DNA of 64,000 bases from Mycolicibacter sp. MU0102 (GTDB lineage: Bacteria; Actinomycetota; Actinomycetes; Mycobacteriales; Mycobacteriaceae), in the NCBI RefSeq assembly GCF_963378105.1, contig NZ_OY726398.1, positions 1,984,001-2,048,000 on the forward strand, given 5' to 3'. The first letter of the stretch is position 1, and each line of letters opens with the position of its first letter. The position numbers were made by a program, and so were the translations under genes. Shown here piece after piece: positions 8,827-18,320 of the stretch. The notes below the pieces were generated by a model, which worked only from the letters and a program-made list of their open reading frames with translations, ran no database searches and had not been told where the DNA came from.

Positions 8827-8864
8827 GCCCCTTGGGCCTACCGCGAAAGCGAAAGGGAAAGAAC

Positions 8865-9287
8865 ATTTTTGACTTCGTGAAGCGCGCCTGGATTCCCATG
8901 GTCGTGGTCCTGGTGGCGACGCTGGCAGGGTTTGCGGGTTTTCGCATCCATGCGGTGATGGCGCCCAAACCCGCGCCGACCGCCTTCATCGACGAGTCCA
9001 GACCCGTGATCCCCAAAGACGTCATCTACGAAGTGTTCGGACCTGAGGGGACGGCCGGCCAGGTGAACTACCTCGACGAGAACTCGCAGCCGCAGCGCGC
9101 CGATTTCACGACCTTGCCGTGGTCGTTCACCATCTCCACCAAGCTGACGTCCATCTTCGCCAACGTGGTCGCCCAGGGCGACAGCAGCTCGATCGGCTGC
9201 CGCATCACCGTCAACGGAGAGGTGCGCGACGAACAGACGGTCGACACCCATAACGCTCAGGTCTTCTGTCTGGTGAAGTCGGCATGA
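8865..9287 (+). CDS. MmpS-family membrane protein
   Basis: The mature family product is a 140-residue single-pass protein (FDFVKRAWIP then a hydrophobic helix) with a beta-sandwich periplasmic domain. Two conserved cysteines (IGCRITVNG and VFCLVKS) are at its end. MmpS partners MmpL in export of lipids, siderophores or drugs. The N-terminus aligns with other MmpS proteins exactly at an ATT codon (8865), preceded at six bases by AAAGGGA. No in-frame ATG exists. Alternatives are GTG 8796 (overlapping the regulator by 31 bp), TTG 8832 and GTG 8877. It overlaps mmpL by 4 bp (ATGA). Confidence 0.9.
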   Translation: MFDFVKRAWIPMVVVLVATLAGFAGFRIHAVMAPKPAPTAFIDESRPVIPKDVIYEVFGPEGTAGQVNYLDENSQPQRADFTTLPWSFTISTKLTSIFANVVAQGDSSSIGCRITVNGEVRDEQTVDTHNAQVFCLVKSA

Positions 9288-12166
9288 GCGGCGACACCGT
9301 CACCCATTCCCGGGTCGCGCGGTTCATTCACCGCGTGCCGCTCCTCGTCGTAGTGGCGTGGCTGGCGCTCACCGTCGTCGTCAACGTCGTTGTGCCGCAG
9401 CTCGAAGAGGTCGGCAAGGCACACTCAGTGTCCTTGGCGGCCAAGGACGCCCAGTCCTACCAGGCGATCAAGAAGCAGGGCGCCAACTTCGAGCAGTTCG
9501 ACTCCGACAGCATGGTGATGGTCCTGCTGGAGGGCGATGAGCCGCTCGGCGACCAGGCGCGCACCTACTACCACGGCTTGGTGGAGAAGCTGCGGGCCAA
9601 CACCGAGCACGTCGAGTACGTGCAGGACTTCTGGGGCGACCGGATCACCGCCGGTGGCGCCCAGAGTATGGACGACAAGGCCGCCTATGTGCAGCTGAAC
9701 CTGGTCGGGGACCAGGGCACCACCACCGGCAAGGAATCGGTGCAGTCGGTGCGCGACATCGTCGACGGCAGCTCGCCGCCGCCCGGACTGCATGTCTATG
9801 TGACCGGCCAGGCCGCCCTGACGATGGACATGAACGACGCCGGCGACGAGAGCATGCTCAAGATGACGGCGATCACCTTCGTGGTGATCACGGTCATGCT
9901 GCTGCTGATCTACCGCTCGATGGCAACGGTGCTGTTGATCTTGTTCACCGTCTTCGTCGAACTGGGTGCGGCGCGCGGGATCGTGGCGGTACTGGGCCAC
10001 TTCGAGATCATGGGGCTGTCCACCTTCGCGGTGAGCCTGCTGACCTCGCTGGCGATCGCGGCCGGTACCGACTACGCGATCTTCTTCATCGGCCGCTACC
10101 AGGAGGCCAGGGCGGCAGGCCAAGATCGCATCACCGCGTACTTCACCACCTACCACAGTGTTTCGCATGTGGTGCTGGGCTCGGGTCTGACGATTGCCGG
10201 CGCCACGTTCTGCCTGAAATTCACCCGGCTGCCGTACTTCGCATCCATGGGTGTGCCGTGTGCGGTCGGCATGCTGGTCGTGGTCGCCGCGGCGATGACG
10301 ATCACCCCCGCTGTTCTGCTGCTGGGCACTCGGTTCGGCCTGCTGGAGTCCAAGCGGAAACTCTCGGCGCGGGGCTGGCGCCGGATCGGGACCGCGATCG
10401 TGCGGTGGCCCGGGCCGATCTTCGTGGTGACCATGATCGTCGCCCTGATCGGGATCGGCGTGCTGCCGTCGTACTCGGTGAACTACAACGACCAGTACTA
10501 CATCCCCAAAAGCCTGCCGTCGATTCAGGGCTATGAGGCGTCGTATCGACACTTCTCCAAGGCCCGGATGAACCCCGACATCGTGCTCGTCGAGACCGAT
10601 CAGGATCTACGGACACCGGGCAACATGCTGGTGCTGGACCGGATCGCGAAGAACATCTTCCGCCTGGACGGAATCGACAAGGTACAGAGCATCACTCGGC
10701 CGTTGGGGGCACCGATCGACCACAGCTCGGTGCCGTTTCAGTTGAGCATGCAGTCGGTGCCCATCACCGAGAACCTCGACTATCTCAAGGGCCGGATGGC
10801 CGACATGCTGCACATGACCGATCAGCTCGGTTCGATGATCGAGATCATGGAGCGCATGCACGCCCTGATGTCGGAGCAGGCCGGCGTCACCCACGACATG
10901 GTGGGCCACACCACCGAGATGAAGCAGGTCACCGATGAAATGCGGGACCACATGGCTGATTTCGACGACTTCTGGCGTCCGATGCGCAACTACTTCTACT
11001 GGGAGCCGCACTGCTCGGGCGTCCCGATGTGCTGGTCGTTGCGGTCGATCTTCGACGGGCTCGACGGGGTCGACAATCTCAGCGACAAGATGACGGCGAT
11101 GCTGGGCGATCTGGAGCACATGGACACCCTGATGCCGCAGATGGTGTCGCAGCTGCCGCCGATGATCGCCATTTCCAAGGACATCCGCGAAACGATGCTG
11201 ACGATGTACAGCACGTTCAACGGGATGATCAACCAGATGGCGCGGATGACCGACACCGCGACCGTCATGGGGCAGGCCTTCGACGCCGCGAAGAACGACG
11301 ACTTCTTCTATCTGCCGCCGGAAGCCTTCGACAACGCCGACTTCCAGAAGGGCCTCAAGTTGATGGTCTCGCCGGACGGGAAGTCCGCGCAGATCATCGT
11401 CACCCACGAGGGCGACCCGGCCGGTAACGCGGCGCTTTCCAAGACCGAGGAGGAGCTGACCGCGGCCAAGGCGGCGATCAAGGGCACTCCGCTACAAGGA
11501 GCCCGGGTCTACATCGGCGGCACGGCGCCGACCTATCACGACATCGGCGAGTTCTTGAGATACGACATGATGCTGGCGGTGATGGCGTCGCTGTGCCTGA
11601 TCATGATCATCATGCTGGTGCTGACCCGCAGCCTCGTGGCGGCCGCGGTGATCGTCGGAACGATCGCGGTCTCCCTGGGCTCGTCGTTCGGGTTGTCGGT
11701 GCTGATCTGGCAACACATCCTCGGCCTGCAACTGCACTGGTTCGTGCTGCCCTTCACTGTGATCATCCTGTTGGCGGTGGGATCGGACTACAACCTGCTA
11801 CTGGTATCTCGCTTCAAGGAAGAACTCGGCGCCGGGATGAATACCGCGATCATCCGCGGCGTCGGGGGATCGGGCAGCGTGGCCACCCAGGCGGGACTGG
11901 TGTTCGCGTTCACCATGGGCGCGATGATCAGCAGTGACCTGGTCTCGATCGGTCAGTCCGGGACCGCGATCTGCCTGGGGCTGCTGTTCGACACGTTCAT
12001 CATCCGGGCGTTCATGACGCCGTCGATCGCGGCGCTGCTGGGCCGCTGGTTCTGGTGGCCGATCAAGGTGCTGCCCACCTCGTCGCTCACCCGCAACCGG
12101 CCGGCCGTGACCGAGCGCGCGGCCGACGACCCGGCGACTACCGAGATCCCGGTGGCGACCCCCTAA
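9284..12166 (+). CDS. MmpL-family RND transporter
   Basis: A 960-residue, 12-helix transporter with duplicated MMPL halves. The first helix (about 15-37) is followed by a periplasmic porter domain. Helices 2-6 contain GTDYAIFFIGR at about 262-272, and the second half carries GSDYNLLLVSR. These Asp-Tyr pairs are the proton relay of MmpL/MmpL3-type pumps. Between about 500 and 690 is a Met-rich, helical docking-like insertion. Two extra cysteines (HCSGVPMC) lie there. Translationally coupled to mmpS, so it is probably a two-component exporter under the upstream TetR. The cargo (lipid, siderophore or drug) cannot be read from sequence. Its 3' end overlaps the convergent DUF402 gene by 29 bp. Confidence 0.95.
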   Translation: MSGDTVTHSRVARFIHRVPLLVVVAWLALTVVVNVVVPQLEEVGKAHSVSLAAKDAQSYQAIKKQGANFEQFDSDSMVMVLLEGDEPLGDQARTYYHGLVEKLRANTEHVEYVQDFWGDRITAGGAQSMDDKAAYVQLNLVGDQGTTTGKESVQSVRDIVDGSSPPPGLHVYVTGQAALTMDMNDAGDESMLKMTAITFVVITVMLLLIYRSMATVLLILFTVFVELGAARGIVAVLGHFEIMGLSTFAVSLLTSLAIAAGTDYAIFFIGRYQEARAAGQDRITAYFTTYHSVSHVVLGSGLTIAGATFCLKFTRLPYFASMGVPCAVGMLVVVAAAMTITPAVLLLGTRFGLLESKRKLSARGWRRIGTAIVRWPGPIFVVTMIVALIGIGVLPSYSVNYNDQYYIPKSLPSIQGYEASYRHFSKARMNPDIVLVETDQDLRTPGNMLVLDRIAKNIFRLDGIDKVQSITRPLGAPIDHSSVPFQLSMQSVPITENLDYLKGRMADMLHMTDQLGSMIEIMERMHALMSEQAGVTHDMVGHTTEMKQVTDEMRDHMADFDDFWRPMRNYFYWEPHCSGVPMCWSLRSIFDGLDGVDNLSDKMTAMLGDLEHMDTLMPQMVSQLPPMIAISKDIRETMLTMYSTFNGMINQMARMTDTATVMGQAFDAAKNDDFFYLPPEAFDNADFQKGLKLMVSPDGKSAQIIVTHEGDPAGNAALSKTEEELTAAKAAIKGTPLQGARVYIGGTAPTYHDIGEFLRYDMMLAVMASLCLIMIIMLVLTRSLVAAAVIVGTIAVSLGSSFGLSVLIWQHILGLQLHWFVLPFTVIILLAVGSDYNLLLVSRFKEELGAGMNTAIIRGVGGSGSVATQAGLVFAFTMGAMISSDLVSIGQSGTAICLGLLFDTFIIRAFMTPSIAALLGRWFWWPIKVLPTSSLTRNRPAVTERAADDPATTEIPVATP

Positions 12167-12677
12167 GCCCATCGCTGACCGGCCAGGTCACGGGCATGCC
12201 CCGGCCGGCCAGCCACCGGTGCAGGTCGTAGCCGTTGCGGGCCAGGCCGTCGACGGCGGCCACCGCGCGCAGCACCGCCTGCTCGGCGTCGTGCTGACTG
12301 AGCAGACCCTCGGCGACGGCGGCCATCAGCTCGTCGGTGTCGGCGAGCTCGACGCCGGATGCGGTGCGGACCACCAGATCCAGGTAGTGGTCCCGGGAGC
12401 GCCAGTGCTCCGGTCCCGCGGTGTACTCGCCGACGTCGAGGTAGAAGTCCTGCTCACGCTCGTAACCCGGGCTGAAATGGAAGACGGTCGCGCGCAGCCC
12501 CAGCGATGGCAGCAGCCAGGACTCCAGGTAGTGGAATTGGGCCCGGCCCGGGGTGGGGCGGGCCAGGTAGAGACCCCACGGGTGCACCGTGTAGACGTCG
12601 ACGGCACGCACCACCCCTTTGGGGTCGGTGTTGGTGTAGCCGCGCAGGTCGAAGGTCTCTTCCTTGGGTGGATGCAC
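12138..12677 (-). CDS. DUF402 protein (Rv1632c-like)
   Basis: A 179-residue DUF402 fold protein. The core contains the VVRAVDVYTVHPWGLYLAR and LDVGEYTAG / DHYLDLVV segments typical of the family. Some DUF402 members are metal-dependent nucleoside di- or triphosphatases, so that activity is possible here but unproven. The GTG at 12677 (VHPPKEETFDL) is taken as start, with GAGAGG about nine bases before it. The gene sits next to and divergent from uvrB, as in M. tuberculosis. The two share a very short promoter region, and its 3' end runs 29 bp into the end of mmpL. Confidence 0.8.
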   Translation of the reverse strand: MHPPKEETFDLRGYTNTDPKGVVRAVDVYTVHPWGLYLARPTPGRAQFHYLESWLLPSLGLRATVFHFSPGYEREQDFYLDVGEYTAGPEHWRSRDHYLDLVVRTASGVELADTDELMAAVAEGLLSQHDAEQAVLRAVAAVDGLARNGYDLHRWLAGRGMPVTWPVSDGLRGSPPGSR

Positions 12678-12750
12678 CGCTGGCCGCCTCTCGCTGTCGG
12701 AGGCCCAGCCTATTGCCCGGCTCCTCCTCATCGCGCTGGCGCGCTCTGCA

Positions 12751-12773
12751 TTGTCGCCGGGCGGGCCTACCCT
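12751..12773 (+). promoter_or_regulatory. RecA-independent (PafBC/RecA-NDp-type) DNA-damage promoter of uvrB
   Basis: TTGTCGCCG (12751-12759), eight bases, then TACCCT (12768-12773) fits the pattern TTGTCRGTG-N8-TANNNT, with two mismatches in the first box. The start of transcription would fall at the GTG of uvrB (12781), giving a leaderless mRNA. Confidence 0.65.
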
Positions 12774-12780
12774 GGCTTCC

Positions 12781-14952
12781 GTGGCCTTCGCAACCGAACA
12801 CCCTATCGTCGCGCATTCGGAGTACCGGCCCGCCGCAGACGCCGTGGAAGGCATCGTCCGCGCCGGCGGCCGGTTCGATGTCGTCAGCGAGTTCCAGCCG
12901 GCCGGTGACCAGCCGGCCGCCATTGCCGACCTGGAACGTCGTATCACCTCGGGGGAGAAGGACGTGGTGCTGCTGGGCGCCACCGGCACCGGCAAATCGG
13001 CCACCGCGGCGTGGCTGATCGAGCGGCTGCAGCGCCCCACCCTGCTGATGGCGCCCAACAAGACGCTGGCCGCGCAGCTGGCGAATGAGCTGCGAGAGAT
13101 GTTGCCGCACAACGCTGTCGAGTACTTCGTCTCGTACTACGACTACTACCAGCCGGAAGCCTATATCGCGCAGACCGACACCTACATCGAGAAGGACAGC
13201 TCGATCAACGACGATGTCGAGCGGCTGCGCCACTCGGCGACCTCCAGTCTGCTGTCCCGGCGCGACGTCGTGGTGGTCGCCTCGGTGTCCTGCATCTACG
13301 GCCTGGGCACCCCGCAGTCCTACCTGGACCGCTCCGTAGAGCTGCAGGTCGGCGCCGAGGTGCCGCGCGATGGACTGCTGCGACTGCTGGTCGACGTGCA
13401 GTACACCCGCAATGACATGGCATTCACCCGCGGCTCGTTCCGGGTGCGCGGCGACACCGTCGAGATCATTCCCTCCTACGAGGAGCTGGCGATTCGCATC
13501 GAGTACTTCGGCGACGAGATCGAGGCGCTGTACTACCTGCATCCGCTCACCGGGGATGTGGTGCGCAAGGTCGACTCGCTGCGCATCTTCCCGGCCACCC
13601 ACTACGTCGCCGGCCCGGAACGGATGACGCAGGCCATCTCCACCATCGAGGAGGAGCTGGCCGCCCGGCTCGAAGAGCTGGAGAACCACGGCAAACTGCT
13701 GGAGGCCCAGCGGCTGCGGATGCGCACCAGCTACGACATCGAGATGATGCGCCAGGTCGGCTTCTGCTCGGGCATCGAGAACTATTCGCGGCACATCGAC
13801 GGTCGCGGCGCCGGGACGGCGCCGGCCACCCTGATCGACTACTTCCCCGAGGACTTCCTGCTCATCATCGACGAGTCGCACGTCACCGTGCCGCAGATCG
13901 GCGCCATGTACGAGGGCGACATGTCACGCAAGCGCAACCTGGTGGAGTTCGGTTTCCGGTTGCCGTCGGCCTGTGACAACCGGCCGCTGACCTGGGAGGA
14001 GTTCGCCGACCGGATCGGCCAGACGGTCTACATGTCGGCCACCCCGGGACCCTATGAGCTCAGCCAGGCCGGCGGCGAGTTCGTCGAGCAGGTGATCCGC
14101 CCGACCGGCCTGGTGGACCCCAAGGTCGTGGTGAAGCCGACCAAGGGCCAGATCGACGACCTGATCGCCGAGATCCGGCAGCGCACCGCGGCCGACGAGC
14201 GGGTGCTGGTCACCACGCTGACCAAGAAGATGGCCGAAGACCTCACCGACTACCTGCTGGAGATGGGGATCCGGGTGCGCTACCTGCACTCCGAGGTCGA
14301 CACGCTGCGCCGGGTGGAGCTGCTGCGGCAACTCCGGCTCGGCGACTACGACGTGCTGATCGGCATCAACCTGCTGCGCGAGGGTCTGGACCTGCCAGAG
14401 GTGTCGCTGGTGGCCATCCTCGACGCCGACAAGGAGGGTTTCCTGCGCTCCACCCGCAGCCTGATCCAGACCATCGGCCGCGCCGCCCGCAACGTCTCCG
14501 GCGAAGTGCACATGTACGCCGACAAGATCACCGACTCCATGCGTGAAGCCATCGACGAAACCGAACGCCGCCGGGCCAAGCAGGTCGCCTACAACGAGGC
14601 CAACGGCATCGACCCCCAGCCGCTGCGCAAGAAGATCGCCGACATCCTCGACCAGGTCTACCGGGAGGTGGAGGACACCGAATCCATCGAGGTCGCCGGG
14701 TCGGGCCGCAACGCCTCACGCGGGCGGCGCGCCCAGGGAGAACCCGGCCGGGCGGTGAGCGCCGGCGTCTTCGAAGGCCGCGACACCAGCAACATGCCAC
14801 GGGCCGAACTGGCCGATCTGGTCAAGGACCTCACCGAGCAGATGATGAACGCGGCGCGTGATCTGCAGTTCGAGCTGGCGGCCCGGATCCGCGACGAGAT
14901 CGCCGACCTCAAGAAGGAACTGCGGGGTATGGACGCGGCCGGCATCAAGTGA
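12781..14952 (+). CDS. uvrB: Excinuclease ABC subunit B
   Basis: A 723-residue UvrB, the damage-verifying helicase-like subunit of nucleotide excision repair. Walker A is GATGTGKSA (about residue 64). The beta-hairpin region YYDYYQPEAY follows at about 119-128. Helicase motifs are DESHVT (about 363) and QTIGRAARN near the C-terminus. The C-terminal UVR domain (DLVKDLTEQMMNAARDLQFELAARIRDEI) binds UvrC. The GTG at 12781 (MAFATEHP) matches the M. tuberculosis N-terminus. The frame is open further upstream but that part overlaps the DUF402 promoter and is unlike UvrB. It is about 25 residues longer than the M. tuberculosis protein, partly from an insert at about 18-40 and near 645-665. Confidence 0.97.
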   Translation: MAFATEHPIVAHSEYRPAADAVEGIVRAGGRFDVVSEFQPAGDQPAAIADLERRITSGEKDVVLLGATGTGKSATAAWLIERLQRPTLLMAPNKTLAAQLANELREMLPHNAVEYFVSYYDYYQPEAYIAQTDTYIEKDSSINDDVERLRHSATSSLLSRRDVVVVASVSCIYGLGTPQSYLDRSVELQVGAEVPRDGLLRLLVDVQYTRNDMAFTRGSFRVRGDTVEIIPSYEELAIRIEYFGDEIEALYYLHPLTGDVVRKVDSLRIFPATHYVAGPERMTQAISTIEEELAARLEELENHGKLLEAQRLRMRTSYDIEMMRQVGFCSGIENYSRHIDGRGAGTAPATLIDYFPEDFLLIIDESHVTVPQIGAMYEGDMSRKRNLVEFGFRLPSACDNRPLTWEEFADRIGQTVYMSATPGPYELSQAGGEFVEQVIRPTGLVDPKVVVKPTKGQIDDLIAEIRQRTAADERVLVTTLTKKMAEDLTDYLLEMGIRVRYLHSEVDTLRRVELLRQLRLGDYDVLIGINLLREGLDLPEVSLVAILDADKEGFLRSTRSLIQTIGRAARNVSGEVHMYADKITDSMREAIDETERRRAKQVAYNEANGIDPQPLRKKIADILDQVYREVEDTESIEVAGSGRNASRGRRAQGEPGRAVSAGVFEGRDTSNMPRAELADLVKDLTEQMMNAARDLQFELAARIRDEIADLKKELRGMDAAGIK

Positions 14953-15011
14953 CGCGCCAGGCAGGCGATCCATTTTCGCGTGTGATGGTGATCCGTGATT
15001 GACTGCAAGCG

Positions 15012-16451
15012 GTGGTGGAACTGACTGAAGCAGTGGTGCATGACTCCGCTGTAAGCGCTGGCAGCTGGCGTGAGCTGCTCGGTAGGCGCTATTTGGGCAC
15101 CGCGGCCGTTCTGGCTGGCGGTGTGGCCCTGTACGCCACCAACGAGTTCCTGACGATCAGCCTGCTGCCCAACACCATCAAGGACATCGGCGGCGAGCGG
15201 TTCTACGCCTGGGTGACCACCCTGTACCTGGTCGGATCGGTGATCGCCGCAGCCGCGGCCAACGCGGTGCTGGTCCGAGTGGGTTCCCGATTGGCCTACC
15301 TGATCGGCCTGCTGTCCTTCGGCCTGGGCACGGTGCTCTGTGCGCTGGCGCCCGAGATGGAAGTCCTGTTGATCGGCCGCACCCTGCAGGGCATGGGCGG
15401 CGGCCTGTTGGCCGGGCTGGGATGGGCGCTGATCAACGCCGTCCTGCCCAGCTGGCTGTGGACCCGGGCCTCGGGGCTGGTGTCCGCCATGTGGGGTGTC
15501 GGCACCCTGGTCGGCCCGGCGGCCGGTGGCCTGTTCGCCCAGTTCGGCATCTGGCGGTGGGCGTTCGGACTCATGGCGATACTGACCGTGGCGATGGGCG
15601 TGGCGGTCAGCGTGGTGCTGCCCGCCGGGAGCACCGGGCACCGCGGCGAACCCGTGAAGTTCCCGGTGCGGTCGCTGCTGCTGCTGGGCGGTGCCGCACT
15701 GGCGGTCAGTGTCGCCCAATTGCCGCGCAGCCTGGTCGCTGCGATGGGGCTGCTACTGGTCGGCGGGGCCCTGCTGGCCGTGTTTCTGGTCGTGGACCGG
15801 CGCTCGTCTGCGGCGGTGCTGCCGTCCAGCGCCTTCCAGCCCGGCCGCGAGAAATGGATCTACCTGACCCTGGGCCTGCTGATGGCCACCACCAAGGCCA
15901 ACCTGTACATCCCGCTGCTCGGGCAGCGGTTGGCCCACCTGCCGCCGGTGATGGCCGGCTTCCTGGGCGCGGCGCTGTCGACCGGTTGGACGTTCAGCGA
16001 GATCGCCAGCGCGTCGGTGAGCAAGGTGCGGGTGGTCATCGGCCTGGTGATCAGCGCGCCGCTGGTGATGTCGGCGGGTTTGGCGGTGGTCGCGTTCGCC
16101 CGGATGAGCCACTACAACCCGACCGCGGTCGGCGCGATCTGGGCGCTGGCTCTGCTGGTCGTCGGCATCGGTGTCGGCGCCGGCTGGCCGCACCTGTCGG
16201 CGTGGGCGATGAGCTGCGTCGACGATCCTGCCGAGGGCGGAACCGCTGCCGCCGCCGTCAACACCGTCACGTTGATCGGCGGGGCGTTCGGTGCAGGCAT
16301 CGCCGGCCTGGTGGTCAACACCGCGATGAGCGCCGGTCAGCCCGCGGCCCGCTGGCTGTTCGCGATCTTCGCCGTGCTCGCCGCAATGGGATTCGTGGTC
16401 GCCTACCGGGCCAGCCGGGGTGCCGGCGAGCTCGTCGGCGGCGCCGCCTGA
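15012..16451 (+). CDS. Major facilitator superfamily exporter (Rv1634-like)
   Basis: A 479-residue, 14-helix-class MFS transporter. It has the LVRVGSRLAYLIG motif A-like loop after helix 2 and GRTLQGMGGGLLAGLG in helix 4. The N-terminal WRELLGRRYLGTAAVLAGGVALYATNEFLTISLLP closely follows Rv1634, a putative drug-proton antiporter. The GTG at 15012 is used. It lies 60 bp after uvrB on the same strand, and its 3' end overlaps the convergent arsenite transporter by 49 bp. Substrate unknown. Confidence 0.9.
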   Translation: MVELTEAVVHDSAVSAGSWRELLGRRYLGTAAVLAGGVALYATNEFLTISLLPNTIKDIGGERFYAWVTTLYLVGSVIAAAAANAVLVRVGSRLAYLIGLLSFGLGTVLCALAPEMEVLLIGRTLQGMGGGLLAGLGWALINAVLPSWLWTRASGLVSAMWGVGTLVGPAAGGLFAQFGIWRWAFGLMAILTVAMGVAVSVVLPAGSTGHRGEPVKFPVRSLLLLGGAALAVSVAQLPRSLVAAMGLLLVGGALLAVFLVVDRRSSAAVLPSSAFQPGREKWIYLTLGLLMATTKANLYIPLLGQRLAHLPPVMAGFLGAALSTGWTFSEIASASVSKVRVVIGLVISAPLVMSAGLAVVAFARMSHYNPTAVGAIWALALLVVGIGVGAGWPHLSAWAMSCVDDPAEGGTAAAAVNTVTLIGGAFGAGIAGLVVNTAMSAGQPAARWLFAIFAVLAAMGFVVAYRASRGAGELVGGAA

Positions 16452-17905
16452 CCCGGTGCGACATCCGGCAAGAGTTCGGCGATGAGCGCGTTGACGTGGC
16501 TGGTTATGTCGTCGCGGATGGCGCGGACGGTGTCGAGCGGCTGACCGGCAGGATCGTCGAGTTTCCAGTCGCGGTAGGACACGCCCGGGAAGTAGGGACA
16601 GGTGTCGCCGCAACCCATGGTGATGACGATGTCGCTGGACTCGACGGCGTCGGCGGTGAGCACCTTGGGTGTGCTGGTGCTGAGGTCGATGCCGATCTCG
16701 GCCATGGCAGCAACGGCGCGGGGGTTGATCTGGTCGGCGGGTTCGGTGCCGGCGGAACGGACCTCGATGCGGTCACCGGCGAGGTGGCGCAGCAGTGCCG
16801 CGGCCATTTGCGAGCGACCTGCGTTGTGCACGCAGACGAATAACACGCTGGGTCTGGTGGGTGCGGTGAAGCGGTTCCGCAGAGCCAGCGACGCGTAGAC
16901 CAGACCGACCAGGACGGGCACCTCGATCAGGGGCCCGACCACCCCGGCCAGTGCTTGGCCACTGGCGGCGCCCCAAGTGGCGATCGCCACCGCGATGGCG
17001 AGCTCGAAATTGTTGCCGGCGGCGGTGAACGCCAAGGTGGTGGTGCGCGCATAGCCCAGGCCGAGAACCGCCCCGACGAGGTAGCCGCCGCCCCACATGA
17101 TCGCGAAGTAGGCCAGCAGCGGGATTGCGATACGGACCACGTCCAGGGGCTGGTGGGTGATCTGATCGCCTTGTAGCGCGAAAAGGATGACGATCGTGAA
17201 GAGCAGTCCGTACAGCGCCCAGGGCCCGATCCGCGGCAGGAGCCGACTCTCATACCAGTCGCGGCCCTTGGCGCGTTCGGCCACACGGCGGGTCAGGTAT
17301 CCGGCGGCCAGCGGTATACCGAGGAAGATCGCCACCGACCGGGCGATCTGCCAGGGCGAGACTTCGATGCTCGTCTGCGGCAGGCCCAGCCAGCCGGGTA
17401 GCAGGGAAAGGTAGAACCAGCCCAGCACGGCGAACATGACGACCTGGAAGACCGAGTTGAGCGCGACGAGGACGGCGGCGGCTTCGCGGTCCCCGCAGGC
17501 CAGGTCGTTCCAAATGATCACCATGGCGATGCAGCGGGCCAAGCCGACCACAATGAGCCCGGTGCGGTATTCGGGCAGGTCGGCCAGCAGCAGCCAGGCT
17601 AGGACGAACATCACCGCCGGGCCGACAACCCAGTTGAGCAGGAGCGAGCTGATCAGCAGTCGCCGATCCGAGGTGACGGTGTCGAGCCGGTCATAGCGGA
17701 CCTTGGCCAGCACGGGATACATCATGATCAGCAGTCCGGCGGCGATCGGCAGCGAGATCCCGTCGATCTGCACCGCGCTGAGGCCGTCGCCCAGACCCGG
17801 GATCATCCGTCCCAGCGCGAGGCCGGCGGCCATGGCCAGTCCGATCCAGACCGGTAGCAATCGATCCAGGGTGGACAGCTGTGTCGTCGTTGCGTCGTCG
17901 ATCAT
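16403..17905 (-). CDS. Fused arsenite efflux pump (Acr3) and arsenate reductase (ArsC)
   Basis: A 500-residue bifunctional protein. Residues 1 to about 350 are a ten-helix Acr3 arsenite permease with the conserved Cys in GLARCIAMVIIWNDLACGD. Residues about 355 to 490 are a low-molecular-weight-phosphatase-type arsenate reductase with the CX5R loop VCVHNAGRSQ and downstream TMGCGDTCP cysteines. The same fusion exists in M. tuberculosis Rv2643. Arsenate would be reduced and the arsenite exported by one polypeptide in the membrane. The ATG at 17905 gives a TGATG stop/start overlap with cadI. A GTG three codons upstream is the alternative. It is the last gene of the arsenic operon. Confidence 0.94.
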   Translation of the reverse strand: MIDDATTTQLSTLDRLLPVWIGLAMAAGLALGRMIPGLGDGLSAVQIDGISLPIAAGLLIMMYPVLAKVRYDRLDTVTSDRRLLISSLLLNWVVGPAVMFVLAWLLLADLPEYRTGLIVVGLARCIAMVIIWNDLACGDREAAAVLVALNSVFQVVMFAVLGWFYLSLLPGWLGLPQTSIEVSPWQIARSVAIFLGIPLAAGYLTRRVAERAKGRDWYESRLLPRIGPWALYGLLFTIVILFALQGDQITHQPLDVVRIAIPLLAYFAIMWGGGYLVGAVLGLGYARTTTLAFTAAGNNFELAIAVAIATWGAASGQALAGVVGPLIEVPVLVGLVYASLALRNRFTAPTRPSVLFVCVHNAGRSQMAAALLRHLAGDRIEVRSAGTEPADQINPRAVAAMAEIGIDLSTSTPKVLTADAVESSDIVITMGCGDTCPYFPGVSYRDWKLDDPAGQPLDTVRAIRDDITSHVNALIAELLPDVAPGQAAPPTSSPAPRLAR

Positions 17906-18300
17906 CAGCAGCACGAGGCCGGGGCTGCGGCGGACTCGGCATCGGCGATTTTGGTGTAGACCTCCCAGCGCTCTCGGTCTGGGCCGCTGACCCAGACCTT
18001 GTCCTGGGTGGCGTAACAGCAGGTGGTGCCCATCTCCTCCTCGGTCAACAGGCCCACCGCAGTCAGGCGGGTGATCTCCTCGTGGACGATCTCGCTGGAG
18101 GACACCTCGACGCCGAGGTGGTTCAGCGTCCCGCCGTGGCCTGGGTTCTCCAGCAGGACCAGCTTCAGCGGCGGGTCGGCGATCGCGAAATTGGCGTAGC
18201 CGGGCTTGACCTTGGCCGGCTCGGTACCGAACAACCGGGAGTAGAACGCGATTGCGGCATCGAGGTCGTCGACGTTGAGTGCGAGCTGTACGCGGGACAT
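17905..18300 (-). CDS. cadI: ArsI/CadI-family glyoxalase-fold protein
   Basis: A 131-residue vicinal-oxygen-chelate protein very close to M. tuberculosis CadI (Rv2641). The metal positions are in MSRVQLALNVDD, NHLGVEV and WEVYTKIAD. The thiol pair GTTCCYATQDKVW is the site that ArsI C-As lyases use to bind trivalent organoarsenicals. A second Cys pair ends the protein (ASCC). Activity could be demethylation of organoarsenicals or cadmium/arsenic binding. A strong ribosome site (GGAGGTGG) lies about six bases before the ATG at 18300. It is the first gene of the operon and is divergent from arsR. Confidence 0.93.
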   Translation of the reverse strand: MSRVQLALNVDDLDAAIAFYSRLFGTEPAKVKPGYANFAIADPPLKLVLLENPGHGGTLNHLGVEVSSSEIVHEEITRLTAVGLLTEEEMGTTCCYATQDKVWVSGPDRERWEVYTKIADAESAAAPASCC

Positions 18301-18320
18301 GGCAACCACCTCCGGTTGTG

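Noticed and set aside
12664..12780. Extended N-terminus of uvrB
   Set aside because: It overlaps the divergent DUF402 start and the damage promoter, and UvrB similarity begins only at 12781.
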